Source: Prorocentrum cordatum (taxonomy: Eukaryota > Sar > Dinophyceae > Prorocentrales > Prorocentraceae). Taken from it: a stretch of DNA of 64,000 nt. The DNA is taken from contig CAUYUJ010016057.1 in assembly GCA_963575745.1 (NCBI GenBank), positions 36,206 to 100,205 of the forward strand, read 5' to 3'. The position numbers and the translations under genes were made by a program. The notes below the pieces were generated by a model. That model did no database searches, was not told where the DNA came from, and saw nothing but the letters and a program-made list of their open reading frames with translations. This document shows, in pieces, positions 20,636-30,756 of this stretch. How positions within the stretch are numbered: position 1 is the first letter of the stretch; each line of letters begins with the position of its first letter.

Positions 20636-20812
20636 GCGGCGGAGGAGGAGGAGGAGAAGAAGGCGGAGGAGGAGGAGGAGGAGGAGGAGGAGGAGGAGGA
20701 GGAGGAGGAGGAGGAGGAGGAGCAGCAGGAGGAGGCGGAGGAGGAGGAGGAGGAGGAGGAGGCGGAGGAGGAAGGAGGAGGAGGAGGAGGAGGAGGAGGA
20801 GGGCGACGCCAG
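20636..20812 (+). repeat. (GGA)n tract
   Basis: About 175 bp of GGA triplets with a few GCA/GCG interruptions. Confidence 0.9.
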
Positions 20813-21228
20813 AAAAAGGCACCCAGGGGGTCTCCAGCAGGGCCCCCAGATCGGTGGGCGCCCGAGGGGGCTTCGTGTCCATCCTTACCCGAATTTCATC
20901 CTTATCCGAGTTTTGCCGCTTTCTCGGGTTTCATCCTCACCCGAATTGATCTTCCTCCTCCTCCTTGGAGATATGGTCGGCATCCCGCAAAGGGGGTGTT
21001 GTGCCCCGGGAGGGGTGTGTGAGTTGGATCGGTTCTTGCCCCGAACCGCCCACAGCAGATGCCCGCCAGCCGCCGGCAGCTCCCGATGGTTGCCGATAGG
21101 TGGGGCATGCGGGGGGCACCGGTTTGCGGCAGGTCGGTGCACTGAAGGATCGAATGTATGCCCCCCCTCAGAGTCACCCCGCCTTCGGTGGATCCCGACA
21201 AGAGGCATCGTCGATTCCCTAGAAATGA

Positions 21229-21325
21229 TAGGAAAACATGGGAAGTGGGGGGGAAGACAGAAACCTCGAAAATATAGGAAATGGTGGGAAAATTGTTATT
21301 TGTGATTATTTATTTGTGTGTCCCA
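21229..21325 (+). repeat. Dispersed repeat, partial copy of 2,646
   Basis: Contains GGGAAGTGGGGGGGAAGAC and ATTTGTGTGTCCCAGGGCC in the same order. The left end is missing. Confidence 0.6.
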
Positions 21326-21394
21326 GGGCCCCTTGAATTTGCTCGGCCTCCGAGGGGAGGGGGGGCGCAGTGGAGCACCACCCGTCTTTGATCG

Positions 21395-21560
21395 ATTGCC
21401 TCCAAGATGGCCCTTCGAGGCCCCCAAGGGAGCCCGAGAGGGCTTCAAGAGGGCCCCAACAGCCCCAGAAACTGTCAAAATGACCCCAAGAGAGCCCCGC
21501 GAAAGCCCCGAGGTGCCTCCAAGAGGCTCCCAGAGCGGGTCTGGGGTTTTGCCAGGTGGG
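21395..21560 (-). repeat. CTCTTGGG-rich repeat, inverted
   Basis: Complement of the 1.2-kb family: CCCAAGGGAGCCCGAGAGGG, CCCCAAGAGAGCC. It is followed by a doubled segment (21,600-21,830) with GTAAG.TGCCCGCG, CGCGCGTAAG and GCGTGCCGCGCTGGCGGCCC. Confidence 0.7.
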
Positions 21561-21594
21561 AGACGCAGAAAAGCGGAGTCGTCTTCGCCGACAT

Positions 21595-21820
21595 TCGCGC
21601 GTAAGTTGCCCGCGCAAGGTCGCGCGTAAGTGTCTTCGTCTCTAATGTGGCGTGCCGCGCTGGCGGCCCGCGCATGCAGCAGAAGGTCTCGGTTGGAGGT
21701 GTTGCCAGGTGAGCACGGGGTCGTTTTCGCCGGCATGCGCGCGTAAGCTGCCCGCGTAAGTTCGCGCGTAAGCGTCCTCGTCTCCAACGTGGCGTGCCGC
21801 GCTGGCGGCCCGCGTGAGCC
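21595..21820. repeat. Two-copy tandem duplication
   Basis: The phrases TCGCGCGTAAG.TGTC/CGTCCTCGTCTC, then GTGGCGTGCCGCGCTGGCGG, occur at about 21,620-21,668 and 21,755-21,808, a period of about 140 bp. Confidence 0.65.
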
Positions 21821-22114
21821 GCGGCGTGAGGTCGCGGGGGCATCTCGCGTGAGATCCGTTCGTGATCGTCGCTCGGCTGGGCGGCCCTTGAAGGAGGAGG
21901 GGGCGTCGCCTTCTTTAGGGGCGGGTCGGATGAAAGCGACCAAACGCGTTCCACTACTCGAAAAGTGCCTACTCGCAAACGTCCGAAAAGCATACGTTTG
22001 CTTCGATGAGATGTATCGCAGATCCCCCGCGGCGGATCCAGGCCATTTGCGAGCAGCTACTCCGCGAGAAGTGGAACGCGCTCGTCTGGAAGGGGGCGAT
22101 CGGGTAAGACAGGG

Positions 22115-22197
22115 GGGGAGGGGAGGAGGAGGAGGAGGAGGAGGAGGAGGAGGAGGAGGAGGAGGAGGAGGAGGAGGAGGAGGAGGAGGAGGAGGGG
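22115..22197 (+). repeat. (GGA)n tract
   Basis: About 80 bp of almost pure GGA triplets. Confidence 0.9.
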
Positions 22198-22331
22198 GTA
22201 GGGGAGAACTCTGCTGCGTGCAGCTGCTTTCGGCTCCGCCGTCGGGCTTCTCGTCTGCCTCGAGACGCGTGGCGCCCCGAGCTGGCGCTGGGAAGCGGCT
22301 CCCGGACCCCCCTTGGGCGGAGCCCCCCCCT

Positions 22332-22566
22332 GTTCAAGCAGTGGCGAAGCGTTTTGGCGCGCCCACCAAAACAAGTTCTAAGAACTTTTTATGGCTTCCA
22401 CGAAATGTTCTTAGAACATTTCTGGCTGAGTCTGTCCTGTTTTATCACATCGGGTCTATGTTCTAAGAAGTTTGTTTCTGTTATTTGAACATTTATGGGT
22501 TCTAAGAACATTTCGTGGTAGGACTATAGGAATGCCGGGACGCCGGGACGGTCGGTCCCTGCTCAA
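22332..22566 (+). mobile_element. TCAAGCAGTGGCGAAGCG element, second copy
   Basis: Matches 7,672-7,905 end to end in the same orientation: TTCAAGCAGTGGCGAAGCG on the left and GGTCGGTCCCTGCTCAA on the right, with shared TTCTAAGAACATTTCGTGG. Confidence 0.75.
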
Positions 22567-22599
22567 CTGTTCGTCCGGCCTGGTGGGCGCCTCTGTCAG

Positions 22600-22905
22600 C
22601 CGATCACCAGCATGGATCAAGGGGGCGTGGATCAGCGACGGGTGCCGTTCCCAGAGATCCGACGCATTGAAAAAGTCAGGACGGAGGATTTTCGCAAATT
22701 TCGGCCCCTAGGGCCCTCGCCAGGCCTCGGGACCGTCAAAAAAGACTCAGGATGAAAAACTGGTCCTGGGGAATGGGTCGAGACTTCCGGGGACCCCGTA
22801 TTGAAAAAATCACGACATCGGATCTTTGGGTTTCCATGGGAAATTGCGGACTTCCGCCGCCGAGCGAGGTGGCACCCGCAGCATTTTAGGGAGGGCGCCT
22901 TCCCG
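22600..22905 (+). repeat. Dispersed repeat W, rearranged copy
   Basis: Has AGCATGGATCAAGGGGGCG and GATCAGCGACGGGT first, then GGCCTCGGGACCGTCAAA and GGCGGCAC-like phrases. The modules are in a different order from 6.2-7.2 kb. Confidence 0.65.
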
Positions 22906-22924
22906 ATCCAAGGATTTGGCGGCG

Positions 22925-23135
22925 GCGCACCAAAAAAGAGGCTCCCAAGAGACCCCCAAGAGGCCCCAAGAAGCTCTCCGAGGCACCCAGGACGCTCTAA
23001 AAGGCGTCTGGGACCGCCGAGAGGCCCCCAAGACGCTCTAAGAGGCCTCCACTGGGGGACCCTTCTTCTGCGTGCTGCCCACTTCCCTGATCGAGGCTAT
23101 TCCCCTGGGCATCGTTTCTGGATGGGCTGGTCGGG
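22925..23135 (-). repeat. CTCTTGGG-rich repeat, inverted, with conserved edge
   Basis: A near-complete reverse complement of 53,770-53,970, including the unique edge GATCGAGGCTATTCCCCTGG..CATCGTTTCTGGATGGGCTGG. This shared non-repetitive edge shows the family has a defined end. Confidence 0.8.
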
Positions 23136-23219
23136 GTACGCGAGTGTGCTGTTACCTGCCGCCTCGCAGGTGGTGCGGGTGTGACGTCCAACGAAGCAGA
23201 TTTCAAGCGTCCGCCCTCT

Positions 23220-23935
23220 GCACGCGTGGGAGCGGGGGGAGCACGAGGAGGAGAAGGAGGTGGAGGAGGAGGAGGAGGAGGAGGAGGCTGAGGAGGTGCA
23301 GGGAGAGGGGGCGAGACGGAGGAGGGATTGGGAGACGATGAGAAAAGGGAGGCGGAGGAGGAGGAGGAGGAGGAGGAGGAGGAGGAGGAGGAGGAGGAGG
23401 AGGAGGAGGTGAGGGGTGAGGACGAGGAGGAGGGAGGCGGACGAAGGAGGGGAGAGGTAGAGGGAGGGTGGAGGAGGAAGAGAAGGAAGGTGGAGAGGAG
23501 AAGAGGAGAGGGGGAAGAAGATAAGGGGGAGGAGATGAGGGGGAGGAGGAGGAGGAGGAGGAGGAGGAGGAGGAGGAAGAGGAGGAGGAGGTGGAGGTGG
23601 AGGTGGAGGAAGCATGAGAGGATCATGATGATGATGATGGTGATGATGATATTGGTACTGGTACTGTTACTGATACTGATACTGATACTGATACTGATAC
23701 TGATACTGATACTGATACTGATACTGATACTGATGATGATGATGATGATGATGATGCTGATGATGATGATGGTGATGGTGATGGTGATGGTGATGATGAT
23801 GATGATGATAGTGGTGGTGATGCTGATGCTGATGCTGATGCTGATGCTGATGCTGATGAGGAGGAGGAGGAGGAGGAGGAGGAGGAGGAGGAGGAGGAGG
23901 AGGGAGGAGGAGGAGGAGGAGGAGGGGGGAATCCT
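23220..23935. repeat. Composite microsatellite (GAG)n, (GATACT)n, (GAT)n
   Basis: GAG-rich from 23,220 to 23,615, then (TGATAC)n at about 23,660-23,725, (GAT)n and (TGATGC)n to 23,860, then (GGA)n to 23,935. The mixture of GAG and GAT registers suggests successive expansion of variant units. Confidence 0.9.
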
Positions 23936-24005
23936 CTCTGGAGTTCTAGCACTCTACAGGGAACCTTGTTGGAGAATCCCTGGGGCTTTTGTGGACGAGC
24001 CCCAG

Positions 24006-24134
24006 GACGCTGCCTGTCCCGCCGGCGCCGCCGAGCCCGGCGCCTGCGGGCCCCAGGACGAGGCCGCGGCGCCGGCGCCGGAGGATCTCGGCCGGCCACT
24101 CGAAGCGGCCTCCGTCGGGGAGTGGAGGGGAGAT
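24006..24134 (+). CDS. Candidate terminal exon, possibly gene A
   Basis: Follows CCCCAG|GAC and encodes 42 residues rich in Ala, Pro and acidic residues, ending G-E-W-R-G-D and a TAG stop. Its phase (0) fits the proposed end of the gene A exon at 17,131, whose tail is also acidic. No domain is recognised. Codon third positions are GC-rich like those of the supported exons. It could instead be the end of an unrelated gene or a chance open frame. Confidence 0.3.
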
Positions 24135-24288
24135 TAGCGCGACTCGAAGAAGAAGTTGGAGCCCCTAGGAAAGCAGCATTAGTTGCTATGCTATGCTGTG
24201 CTATGCCATGCTATGCTGCGCTATGCTATCCTATGCTATGCTATGACTCGAAGAAGAAAAATTAGCGCTATCCTATAGAAGAAGGGCA

Positions 24289-24475
24289 GATGCCATTGAC
24301 AAAAGCTTTCGGCGCGCCTCGCGGAGTTCTTGGATCGGCGCCGGAAGCCCCCCCCAGCGGCGCCTCCGGCGCCGCCCCTGGCGCGCTCCTCTCCTCACGC
24401 CAGGGAGGGGGGGGGGCCCAGCGCGGATTCAAGAAATCTGCGCGGAGCGCCAACAGTTTTTCTGTTGATGGCGTC
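24289..24475. mobile_element. TIR element, GCGCGGATTTCTTGGAT family
   Basis: Outer ends GATGCCATTGAC and GTTGATGGCGTC are inverted. The inner GGAGTTCTTGGATCGGCGCC faces ATTCAAGAAATCTGCGCGG, with the GGCGCCTCCGGCGCC centre shared with other copies. Confidence 0.7.
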
Positions 24476-24589
24476 TCTTCGTCTTCTATGGTAGCGAGGC
24501 TTCCCCGGAGGAGGAGGACGAGGAGGAGGAGGGGGAGGAGGAGGAGAACCCCGTCAGGCCCGCGGAGGCCAGGACGCAGACTTCGGGGG

Positions 24590-24795
24590 CCCCCAAACGG
24601 TGTGGTGACCACACCGTGCGGTGATTCGGTGGGGATTCGGGGTCACTGCACGGTTTTGGGACTCGAGTCCCTCTCCGAGGACGTCTCGGGCGACAGGGGG
24701 CTCTAGGGTCCCAAGACCGTGCGGTGACGGACCGTGCGGTGAGGTCTCTTGGGGTTTCGAGGTCACCGCACGGTCTGTCACCGCACCGTTTCGGG
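24590..24795. repeat. Clustered CGGTGCGGTGA palindromes
   Basis: GTGGTGACCACACCGTGCGG and several ACCGTGCGGTGA / TCACCGCACGGT words alternate over about 200 bp and can form several mutually exclusive hairpins. Confidence 0.65.
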
Positions 24796-24861
24796 ACTCC
24801 AAAGCAGGGCGCAGATTGGCCAGGACATTGGTACGTCGGGGAAGCGACACCCTTCCAGGAG

Positions 24862-25010
24862 GGAAAGAAGCACACAGACACAACTGATCGTCGGCTCCCA
24901 GGAGAAAAAATGTGAACATATGGGGAGTGGGGGGGAGAGGAAAGCCCAGAAAGCATGGGAAAAGATGGGGAATCCTGGGATTTGTGTGTATGTATTTGTG
25001 TGTCCCTGGG
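24862..25010 (+). repeat. Dispersed repeat, third copy of the 2,646 family
   Basis: Has AGAAGCACACAGACACAACTG, GGGGAGTGGGGGGGAGAGG, GGAATCCTGGGATT and TTTGTGTGTCCCTGGGCCCC in the same order as 2,646. Confidence 0.65.
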
Positions 25011-26950
25011 CCCCTTTACCCTTGCCTGCAAAGTCAGATCTGGTCGTCCAGTGCAGTTGTTGTTCGCTGCGCTGCAAGATTCGGGTCTCTGTCTGGGTTT
25101 TGGGGGGCTCTGCAGGTTTTCAGGGTTTTGGGCCCGGTTGGTTCTGGGAGTATGGCATTGCAGTTGTTTGTTCGTGCCGCCGTTTGGGAAACATTGGTTT
25201 CGAGGGATGTTGGATGTCTTTGGTCTAGCGTCTCCGAGTTTACGGGGCTTTGAGCCAGAGTAGTCCAAAGATGCATTAGCCATGCTGCAATAATCCCTCC
25301 CGTTCCAAGTCCCCTCCCCTCACGCTCCGAACCACAAGTTCTTTTTCGCTGCAAGACGCGCCTCTCGAATGACCATCACAGTTGGGCCTGGCAGTGTGGC
25401 GAGGGCTCCGCTTTGAACAGGAATTGCTCTGCACATGTTTGGCGCGTATGAGGAACGCGAAGAGCTGTGATCGGAAAGTTGAACGAAGCGTCCAGCGAGA
25501 TCCCTAGTTCGAAGAAGACTGGCCCCTCATCCGTGCAAATATTGCGCAAGATGACTAGAGGAGGAAGATGAAAAAAGGATCAGACCGGGAAGAGCTGCCG
25601 ATACCGCTACCCACTCCTCGTCGGCATGGCTAAATCTGTGGGACAGCCTTAGGCACGTCCCAGAAGGCGGGACACCGTTTGAATTGTTGCGCGACTTGGG
25701 CCTAGCTGGGTGGGGAATTCTGCACGCCCGACACGAACCGAGGCCGAAACAGATGTCCTGGTTCGGCGACTTCGTCTCATCTCGGTTTCGTTTTTCCATT
25801 TCTGATCTTCTGGTCCCTCGCCTTTGTAACATGTCATTTTCTTTCTCAAGCCTCCTCTCTACGCTGTGTTCTCTCCCTGCACCTCATACTTCCCGCAATG
25901 TTTGTTATATCATTGTCTTTCATCGTTTCTTTTGGCCTCTCTCATTGGTGTTCGGATATCCTTGTCATGTTCCACCTCGTTATCCTACATCATCGTCTGC
26001 CCCCTTTTTCCTCCTGCTCCTCCTCTCTCCATCGTCTCTCCCTGTATTCCCCATCTCATCCGTTTCCTCCTCTTCCTCCTTTCTCCTGCATCTCTGATCC
26101 TCTCTGCTGTCTCCTCCCCCTTCTTGCGCTGGAGGAGACATCGAAGGTGGCGCCGATGGACCACCGCACCGTCGCTTGGAACAGCGCTCTTGCGAGGCTG
26201 TTGAGCGAGGAAGGACGTGGAGGAAGCAGGAGGAGGAGGACAAGGAGGAGGGAGGCTGATATTAGGGGGGAAGGAGAAAGAGGGTAGTAGAGGGGATCTG
26301 AAGACGAAGGGGAGGCGCAGCGGGAGGCGTGAGAAGAGGATGGGGAGGGGGAATGCAGGGTTCCGGGGGACGTCATTATATCTTCTCGCCGATTTGTTTT
26401 ACACCAAACACTCAATGAATGAACGCGCACTGAAGTGTTCGTTGGCGTCAGCGTGGACGCCAGACACGGCATGATAGCTGCCCAGTCTTTGCAGCGACCG
26501 CTGAAGACCTTTGACGGACTTGGCACGCACCACCACGTCATGCAAACGATTGAAGACAGGAGTCGAAGCAATACATTGGCGGATGGATCATCTGAAGATG
26601 GTTGGGTCTGAGAGGTTGTTGGGGGAAGGGAGAGCAATGTGTCGGGGGACGCCACCTGACCACCTCACCGAGCCTGGCCGGGCCGACTGAACAAATCTAG
26701 GTACATCGTGATACATCCGGATAAATCAAGAGATCTCCAGGGAAAGCTGGAGCAATTCTCGGCCGTTCCAGCGCGAGTCGAAGGACGGCAGAAGTCGTTA
26801 AGCCTGAGGCGGGGGCGCAGGATGAGAAAGGGAAGGGGACGTCAAGAGGCCCACAAGAGGTCCCAACGCGCTCCCATTCAGGATCCCGTGGGGTTTGGGG
26901 TCCGACCTCGAGTCCGAGCCGCGGTGATCGCGCCTCGTAGCGAGGCCGCA
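25011..26950. other. Stretch with no recognised feature
   Basis: Less GC-rich than the surroundings, with pyrimidine-rich runs around 25.8-26.1 kb and GGA-rich sequence around 26.2-26.35 kb. Open frames here are short and low in complexity. I found no gene. Confidence 0.5.
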
Positions 26951-27520
26951 AGAGGCCATGACCTGCTTGCTCGCTGCGGGAGGCCGCAGCCCGTTGCCGC
27001 CTGCCAGATGTTCACCGAACCGGGTCGGCCTGGGACATGAGAAGGAGGAGGAGGAGGAGGAGGAGGAGGAGGAGGAGGAGGGGGAGGAGAGGGAGGAGAG
27101 AACAAAATTGGGAGAGGGAACAGACAGGAGCACCGGGGAAGGAGGCAGGGAGCGGCGGCGCGAGCGAGGGGCGGGAATGAGAAGGAGAAGGCCTGCTCAG
27201 AAGGCGGCGGGGCTTCTCAGAAGCCCTCGCGCCTTTGAGAGGTTTTCTGTGTCTGGGGAAGGCCGAGAAAACTTCTCAGAAGGCCGGGGAACTTCCGAGC
27301 CTTCTGAGAATGCCCGCCCGTTCTCTCTTCCCCCCCTCGGTAGCCGCCGAAGGGAGGTGTCGTGGTGGGGAGGGCAGACGAGGACGGCGGAGCACGAGGA
27401 GGACGAGCCGTGCGAGGCGACGGCGGGGGCGAGCGGTGATGGCGAAGCGACGCCCCTGCGAGAGGAGGCAGGGCGGCGTCGTGGTGGGGAGGGCAGACTG
27501 TGGACGGTGGAGCACGAGGC

Positions 27521-27680
27521 TTAAGTTGGGCATGCCCCTCTACAGGAGAAATGTTCAGACATAGGCAGAAGGTGGTCCGGGAACGATGTTTCTACCATGT
27601 TCGATTCTTTGTTTTTGATTTGTTTGACAATTGTCATCTTTCTTGCAAGATCGGCCTGTAGGGGGACATGCCCGACCTAA
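27521..27680. mobile_element. hAT-like TIR element, 160 bp
   Basis: Starts TTAAGTTGGGCATGCCCCTC and ends GGGGGACATGCCCGACCTAA. It is flanked by CACGAGGC and CACGGGGC, an 8-bp target duplication with one mismatch. The interior is AT-rich and noncoding. Confidence 0.85.
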
Positions 27681-27989
27681 CACGGGGCGGACGAACCGTG
27701 CGAGGCCACGGCGGAGGGCGCGAGCAGCCGTGGAAGCGGCGAGGCGGCGTCGTGGTGGGAAGTGCAGACTCTGCAGGGAGGAGGAGGAGGAAGAGTAGGA
27801 GGAGTAGGAGGCGGAGGAGGAGGAGGAGGAGGAGGAGGAGGAGGAGGAGGACGAGTGCAGGGAGGAGGAGGAGGTGGAGGAGGAGGAAGAGGAGGAGGGG
27901 GAAGGAGGAGGAGGAGGGGCAGGAGGAGGAGGGGGGGCGAAGCAGCGAGGCGGCGAGGCCCCCGCGGAGCCCCCGCGAGGCTGAGCCAG

Positions 27990-28046
27990 GCCCTCGCCCG
28001 GGCCCGGCGCGGCTGGCAGCGGAGGCTCGCGGAGCTGACGCAGCAG
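27990..28046 (+). CDS. Candidate exon, basic helical segment
   Basis: Bounded by CCAG|GCC and CAGCAG|GCC (GC donor), phase 0 at both ends. It encodes 19 residues: A-L-A-R-A-R-R-G-W-Q-R-R-L-A-E-L-T-Q-Q. It is not recognised. The borders have the AG|G pattern of the supported exons. The next candidate exon at 28,692 follows a repeat of the sequence just after this one. Confidence 0.3.
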
Positions 28047-28121
28047 GCCGGCCGGAGAGCGCTGGCGGCGGGGCTGAGCACGAGTCTGAGCGCTGGCGCT
28101 GGCGGCGGCCGGAGAGCGCTG

Positions 28122-28224
28122 AGTCTGGGGACTATTTGTTTAGTATGTTTTGGCGATTTTGGAATATGTTTGGGCTTTGACTTTCCGTCCAAAATCCCCC
28201 TGCAGGGGGGCAGGCCCGACCTAA
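28122..28224. mobile_element. hAT-like element, right half only
   Basis: GTCTGGGGAC, AT-rich interior and right end GGGGGGCAGGCCCGACCTAA match the 33,167 element. The left end is missing. Confidence 0.55.
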
Positions 28225-28378
28225 CGCCCGCCTGCACCGCGGAGGCGCCGCCGCCCTGCGGCGCCTGCAGCCTGGGCCCCGCCGGGGCGCCGCCTCGGGA
28301 AGCCTGATTGGGGCGCCGATGGGGCCCAGGGGAGCACACAGAACTATACCCAGACGCGATCGCGTCGAAGAAGAATCC

Positions 28379-28690
28379 GGACAGGCGGTTTTTGGTAATT
28401 TTCAGCCTCGGGGGCCCTCGCCTGGGCCTCGGGACCGGCAGGGAACGACTCGGGAGGAAAAACCGGCCCCGGGGAGAGGGTCGGGATTTCCAGGGACGCC
28501 GTCCTGAAAAAAGCAGGACGTCGCATGTCTGGGGACGGTCGGGCGGGGGGCAACGTCGGGCGATCGCAAGCATGGATCAGGGGGGCGTGGATTAGCGACG
28601 GGTCCCGTTTCCATTGGAAATCGCGGATTTCTGTCGCCGAGCGAGGCGGCACCGGCCGCATACTGTGGAGGGCACCCTCCCCCGGCAGCA
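28379..28690 (+). repeat. Dispersed repeat W, most complete copy
   Basis: Has both modules together: GGTTTTTGG, CTCGGGACCGGCAGGGA, CCCCGGGGAGAGGGTCGG, then GCATGGATCAGGGGGGCG, TTAGCGACGGGTCCCG, GCCGAGCGAGGCGGCACCGG and GGGCACC.TCCCC. Other copies are at 6.2-7.2, 22.6 and 57.7 kb. Confidence 0.75.
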
Positions 28691-28691
28691 G

Positions 28692-28752
28692 GCCGGCCGA
28701 AGAGCGACGGCGGCGGGGCTGAGCACGGCGGTCGGGCGGGCGGCAGCGCAGG
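28692..28752 (+). CDS. Candidate exon, Ala/Arg-rich
   Basis: Follows CAGCAG|GCC and encodes A-G-R-R-A-T-A-A-G-L-S-T-A-V-G-R-A-A-A-Q, ending CAGG|GTCC (GT donor). The first 40 bases nearly repeat 28,041-28,082, immediately after the candidate exon at 27,990, so the 645 bp between them may be an inserted intron. It is not recognised; a transit-peptide-like or linker composition is possible. Confidence 0.25.
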
Positions 28753-28828
28753 GTCCACTTTGATACTTCCGAGTCGAGTTGTTTCGATTGCGCGATGGCT
28801 TCCGATGCCGATTCGAGCCGGCTTCGGT

Positions 28829-29002
28829 CGGGCGACGAAATCTATACATATCCACTGCTCCCTGGCCAGGCCCATCCTGAGCCCAGGAGCTGTGTATACG
28901 CCCTCCTGGCCAAACCAGGAGGGCGTGGCGTATACACAGCTGCTGTGTTCAGGATGGGCCTGGCCAGGGAGCAGTGGATATGTATAGATTGCGTCGCCCT
29001 AC
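28829..29002. repeat. Large near-perfect inverted repeat, arms of about 80 bp
   Basis: The left arm (GGGCGACGAAATCTATACAT...GCCCTCCTGG) and right arm (CCAGGAGGGCGTGGCGTATAC...GTATAGATTGCGTCGCCC) are reverse complements around a loop of about 5 bp, with only small mismatches. The flanks carry loose CCGATTCGGCTTC words. It is one of the strongest hairpins in the window. Confidence 0.9.
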
Positions 29003-29334
29003 TTCGGGTTCCGACGTAGACTAATTACGGCTCCTCCACGGGAGCCTGCGTGCCGGCCGATTTCCGCCGATTCGGCTTCTCCCGAGTCGGCTGCCAATTT
29101 CCTCCGATCCGATTTATCTCGATTGCCGATCCGACTTCTCGGTTCGATTCTTGGCTCGCTTGGTAACGGGGGGTGGCCCAAATGGGGGGTGAAAACAGGT
29201 CCTAAAGGGGCCCTTGAGGACCCATTTTGGGCACCAGCTGACTCCAAAAGGGGTTCCTACTTTTGGGCACCAGCTTTTGGGCACCCTGGCGAAGCTGACG
29301 CACCAGGCCAGATGACGACGACGGCAAGGAGCTA

Positions 29335-29380
<46 letters not shown>

Positions 29381-29406
29381 CGACGACGACGACGACGACG
29401 GTCACC

Positions 29407-29567
29407 GCCCACCAAACCACCCCAACCGAACCTGGAGGCCCCGATTTTCCCTCCATTTCCAGTGGGGAGGTCGGGGAACATCGCAAACAAACACACACAT
29501 GAAGCCCATCCCCCCCCCAAACCGAGATTCGGGTCTTCGGGTTGGGTTGTGGTGGTCTGGTGGGTAG
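29407..29567. mobile_element. TIR element with AACCACCCCAACC ends, second copy
   Basis: Starts CCCACCAAACCACCCCAACC and ends GGGTTGTGGTGGTCTGGTGGG. The interior TTCGGGTCTTC and GGGGAACATCG match 20,271-20,430. Confidence 0.75.
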
Positions 29568-29689
29568 TCAAACGGGGACGGAGCAAGGAGCTGACGATGA
29601 CGACGACGACATCGACGATGACGACGACGACGACGGCGGGGACGACGGGGACGACGAAACCCGACGACGACGGGGACGGAGCTGGGAGC

Positions 29690-29895
<206 letters not shown>

Positions 29896-29953
29896 GGGGA
29901 CGAGGAGGCACGGCGGCGGCGGGGAGGAGCACGCGACGGCGACGCTGCCGGGG

Positions 29954-30298
29954 TCCAGTCGGGCATGTCCCTCTGCAGGAGGACTGCGCAAGATCAGTGG
30001 CAAGCATAGTCGGGTGCCGTTGTTTCCCTTTCTCTCTTGACTCTTTTGGAGTTTGTTTTGACTAGAGTGGAGACCCGTCCCGAGAAACACCTTGCCTGCC
30101 TCCATGGTGGCCTGGATTTCTTGCGTTTCGGTGATTTTGCGGTGGGAGGCGCGGTGTTCTTCCCGCACCGAAAATCGATGGACGTCCTGAGGTCTCAGGG
30201 TTGTGTTTCTGGTGGAAGGTTTCTTGTGGTCGGGCCCCTACTGTATTACTTGTTGTATTCTTTCAATATCTGTCTGTAGTCGGACAGGCCCGACCTAA
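29954..30298. mobile_element. hAT-like TIR element with nested element
   Basis: Starts TCCAGTCGGGCATGTCC and ends GGACAGGCCCGACCTAA. It is flanked by TGCCGGGG (29,946-29,953) and TGCTGGGG (30,299-30,306), an 8-bp duplication with one mismatch. A Tc1/mariner-like MITE is inserted inside (30,065-30,243), which gives a relative age. Confidence 0.8.
30065..30243. mobile_element. Tc1/mariner-like MITE, nested
   Basis: Flanked by TA on both sides. The left end GAGTGGAGACCCGTCC is diverged and the right end is GGGCCCCTACTG. The interior matches 13,785 (GAGAAACACCTTGCC, GGACGTCCTGAGGTCTCAGG). Confidence 0.7.
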
Positions 30299-30667
30299 TG
30301 CTGGGGCCTCCTCCGCCCTGGTGTGTACGAGTACGGCGGTGCTCCCCCGTCGGCGCTGGCGCTCTGGATGCGGTCGTCTCTCGCCTGCTGCTCGCGCGCT
30401 TGTTCGCCAGCCCCCTCGCACTCCTTCTCGCCCTCCTCGTCCTCCTTCCTGTCCTCCTCGTCCTCCTCGCCCTCGTCCTCGCCGTCCTCCTCGCCCTCCT
30501 CCTCGCTCTCCTCGTCGTCCTCCTCGTCCTCGCCCTCCTCCTCGTCCTCCTCGTCCTCGTCGCCCTCCTTGAGGACGACGACGGCGGCTGCGGCGCTGGC
30601 GACGGCGGCGGCGACGGCGAAGGCGGCGGCGGCGGCCGCGGACCGCGGCCGCGGCAGCGACCGAGAG

Positions 30668-30756
30668 GCCGACGAGAAGAGCGAGGCTGGCGCCGCGAGC
30701 CACGTCTCGATCGCCTCGGCCGCTGTGGCCGCCCTCGCCAAGGCCGGTGGCGGCAG
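30668..30756 (+). CDS. Candidate exon, Ala-rich helix
   Basis: Bounded by GAGAG|GCC and GGCAG|GTGACC, the best-looking donor in the window. It encodes A-D-E-K-S-E-A-G-A-A-S-H-V-S-I-A-S-A-A-V and then A-A-L-A-K-A-G-G-G. No domain is recognised. It could be part of a gene between gene A and RTCB, or an upstream exon of RTCB; its outgoing phase (2) matches the incoming phase proposed for the RTCB exon at 38,005. Confidence 0.35.

Larger units (their letters stand above)
17236..24005. other. Repeat-filled stretch, possible last intron of gene A
   Basis: If the candidate exon at 24,006 belongs to gene A, this is its last intron; otherwise it is intergenic. It contains two (AT)n blocks, C-T-T-G-G-G repeats in both orientations, a Tc1/mariner-like element, a 31-bp-TIR element and a long composite microsatellite. 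About 18.7-19.7 kb shows nothing recognisable. Confidence 0.4.

Noticed and set aside
25684-26097. A 137-codon open frame with Ser/Leu/Phe-rich composition
   Set aside because: It is the reading of a pyrimidine-rich strand; residue use is skewed and no homologue or splice borders are apparent.
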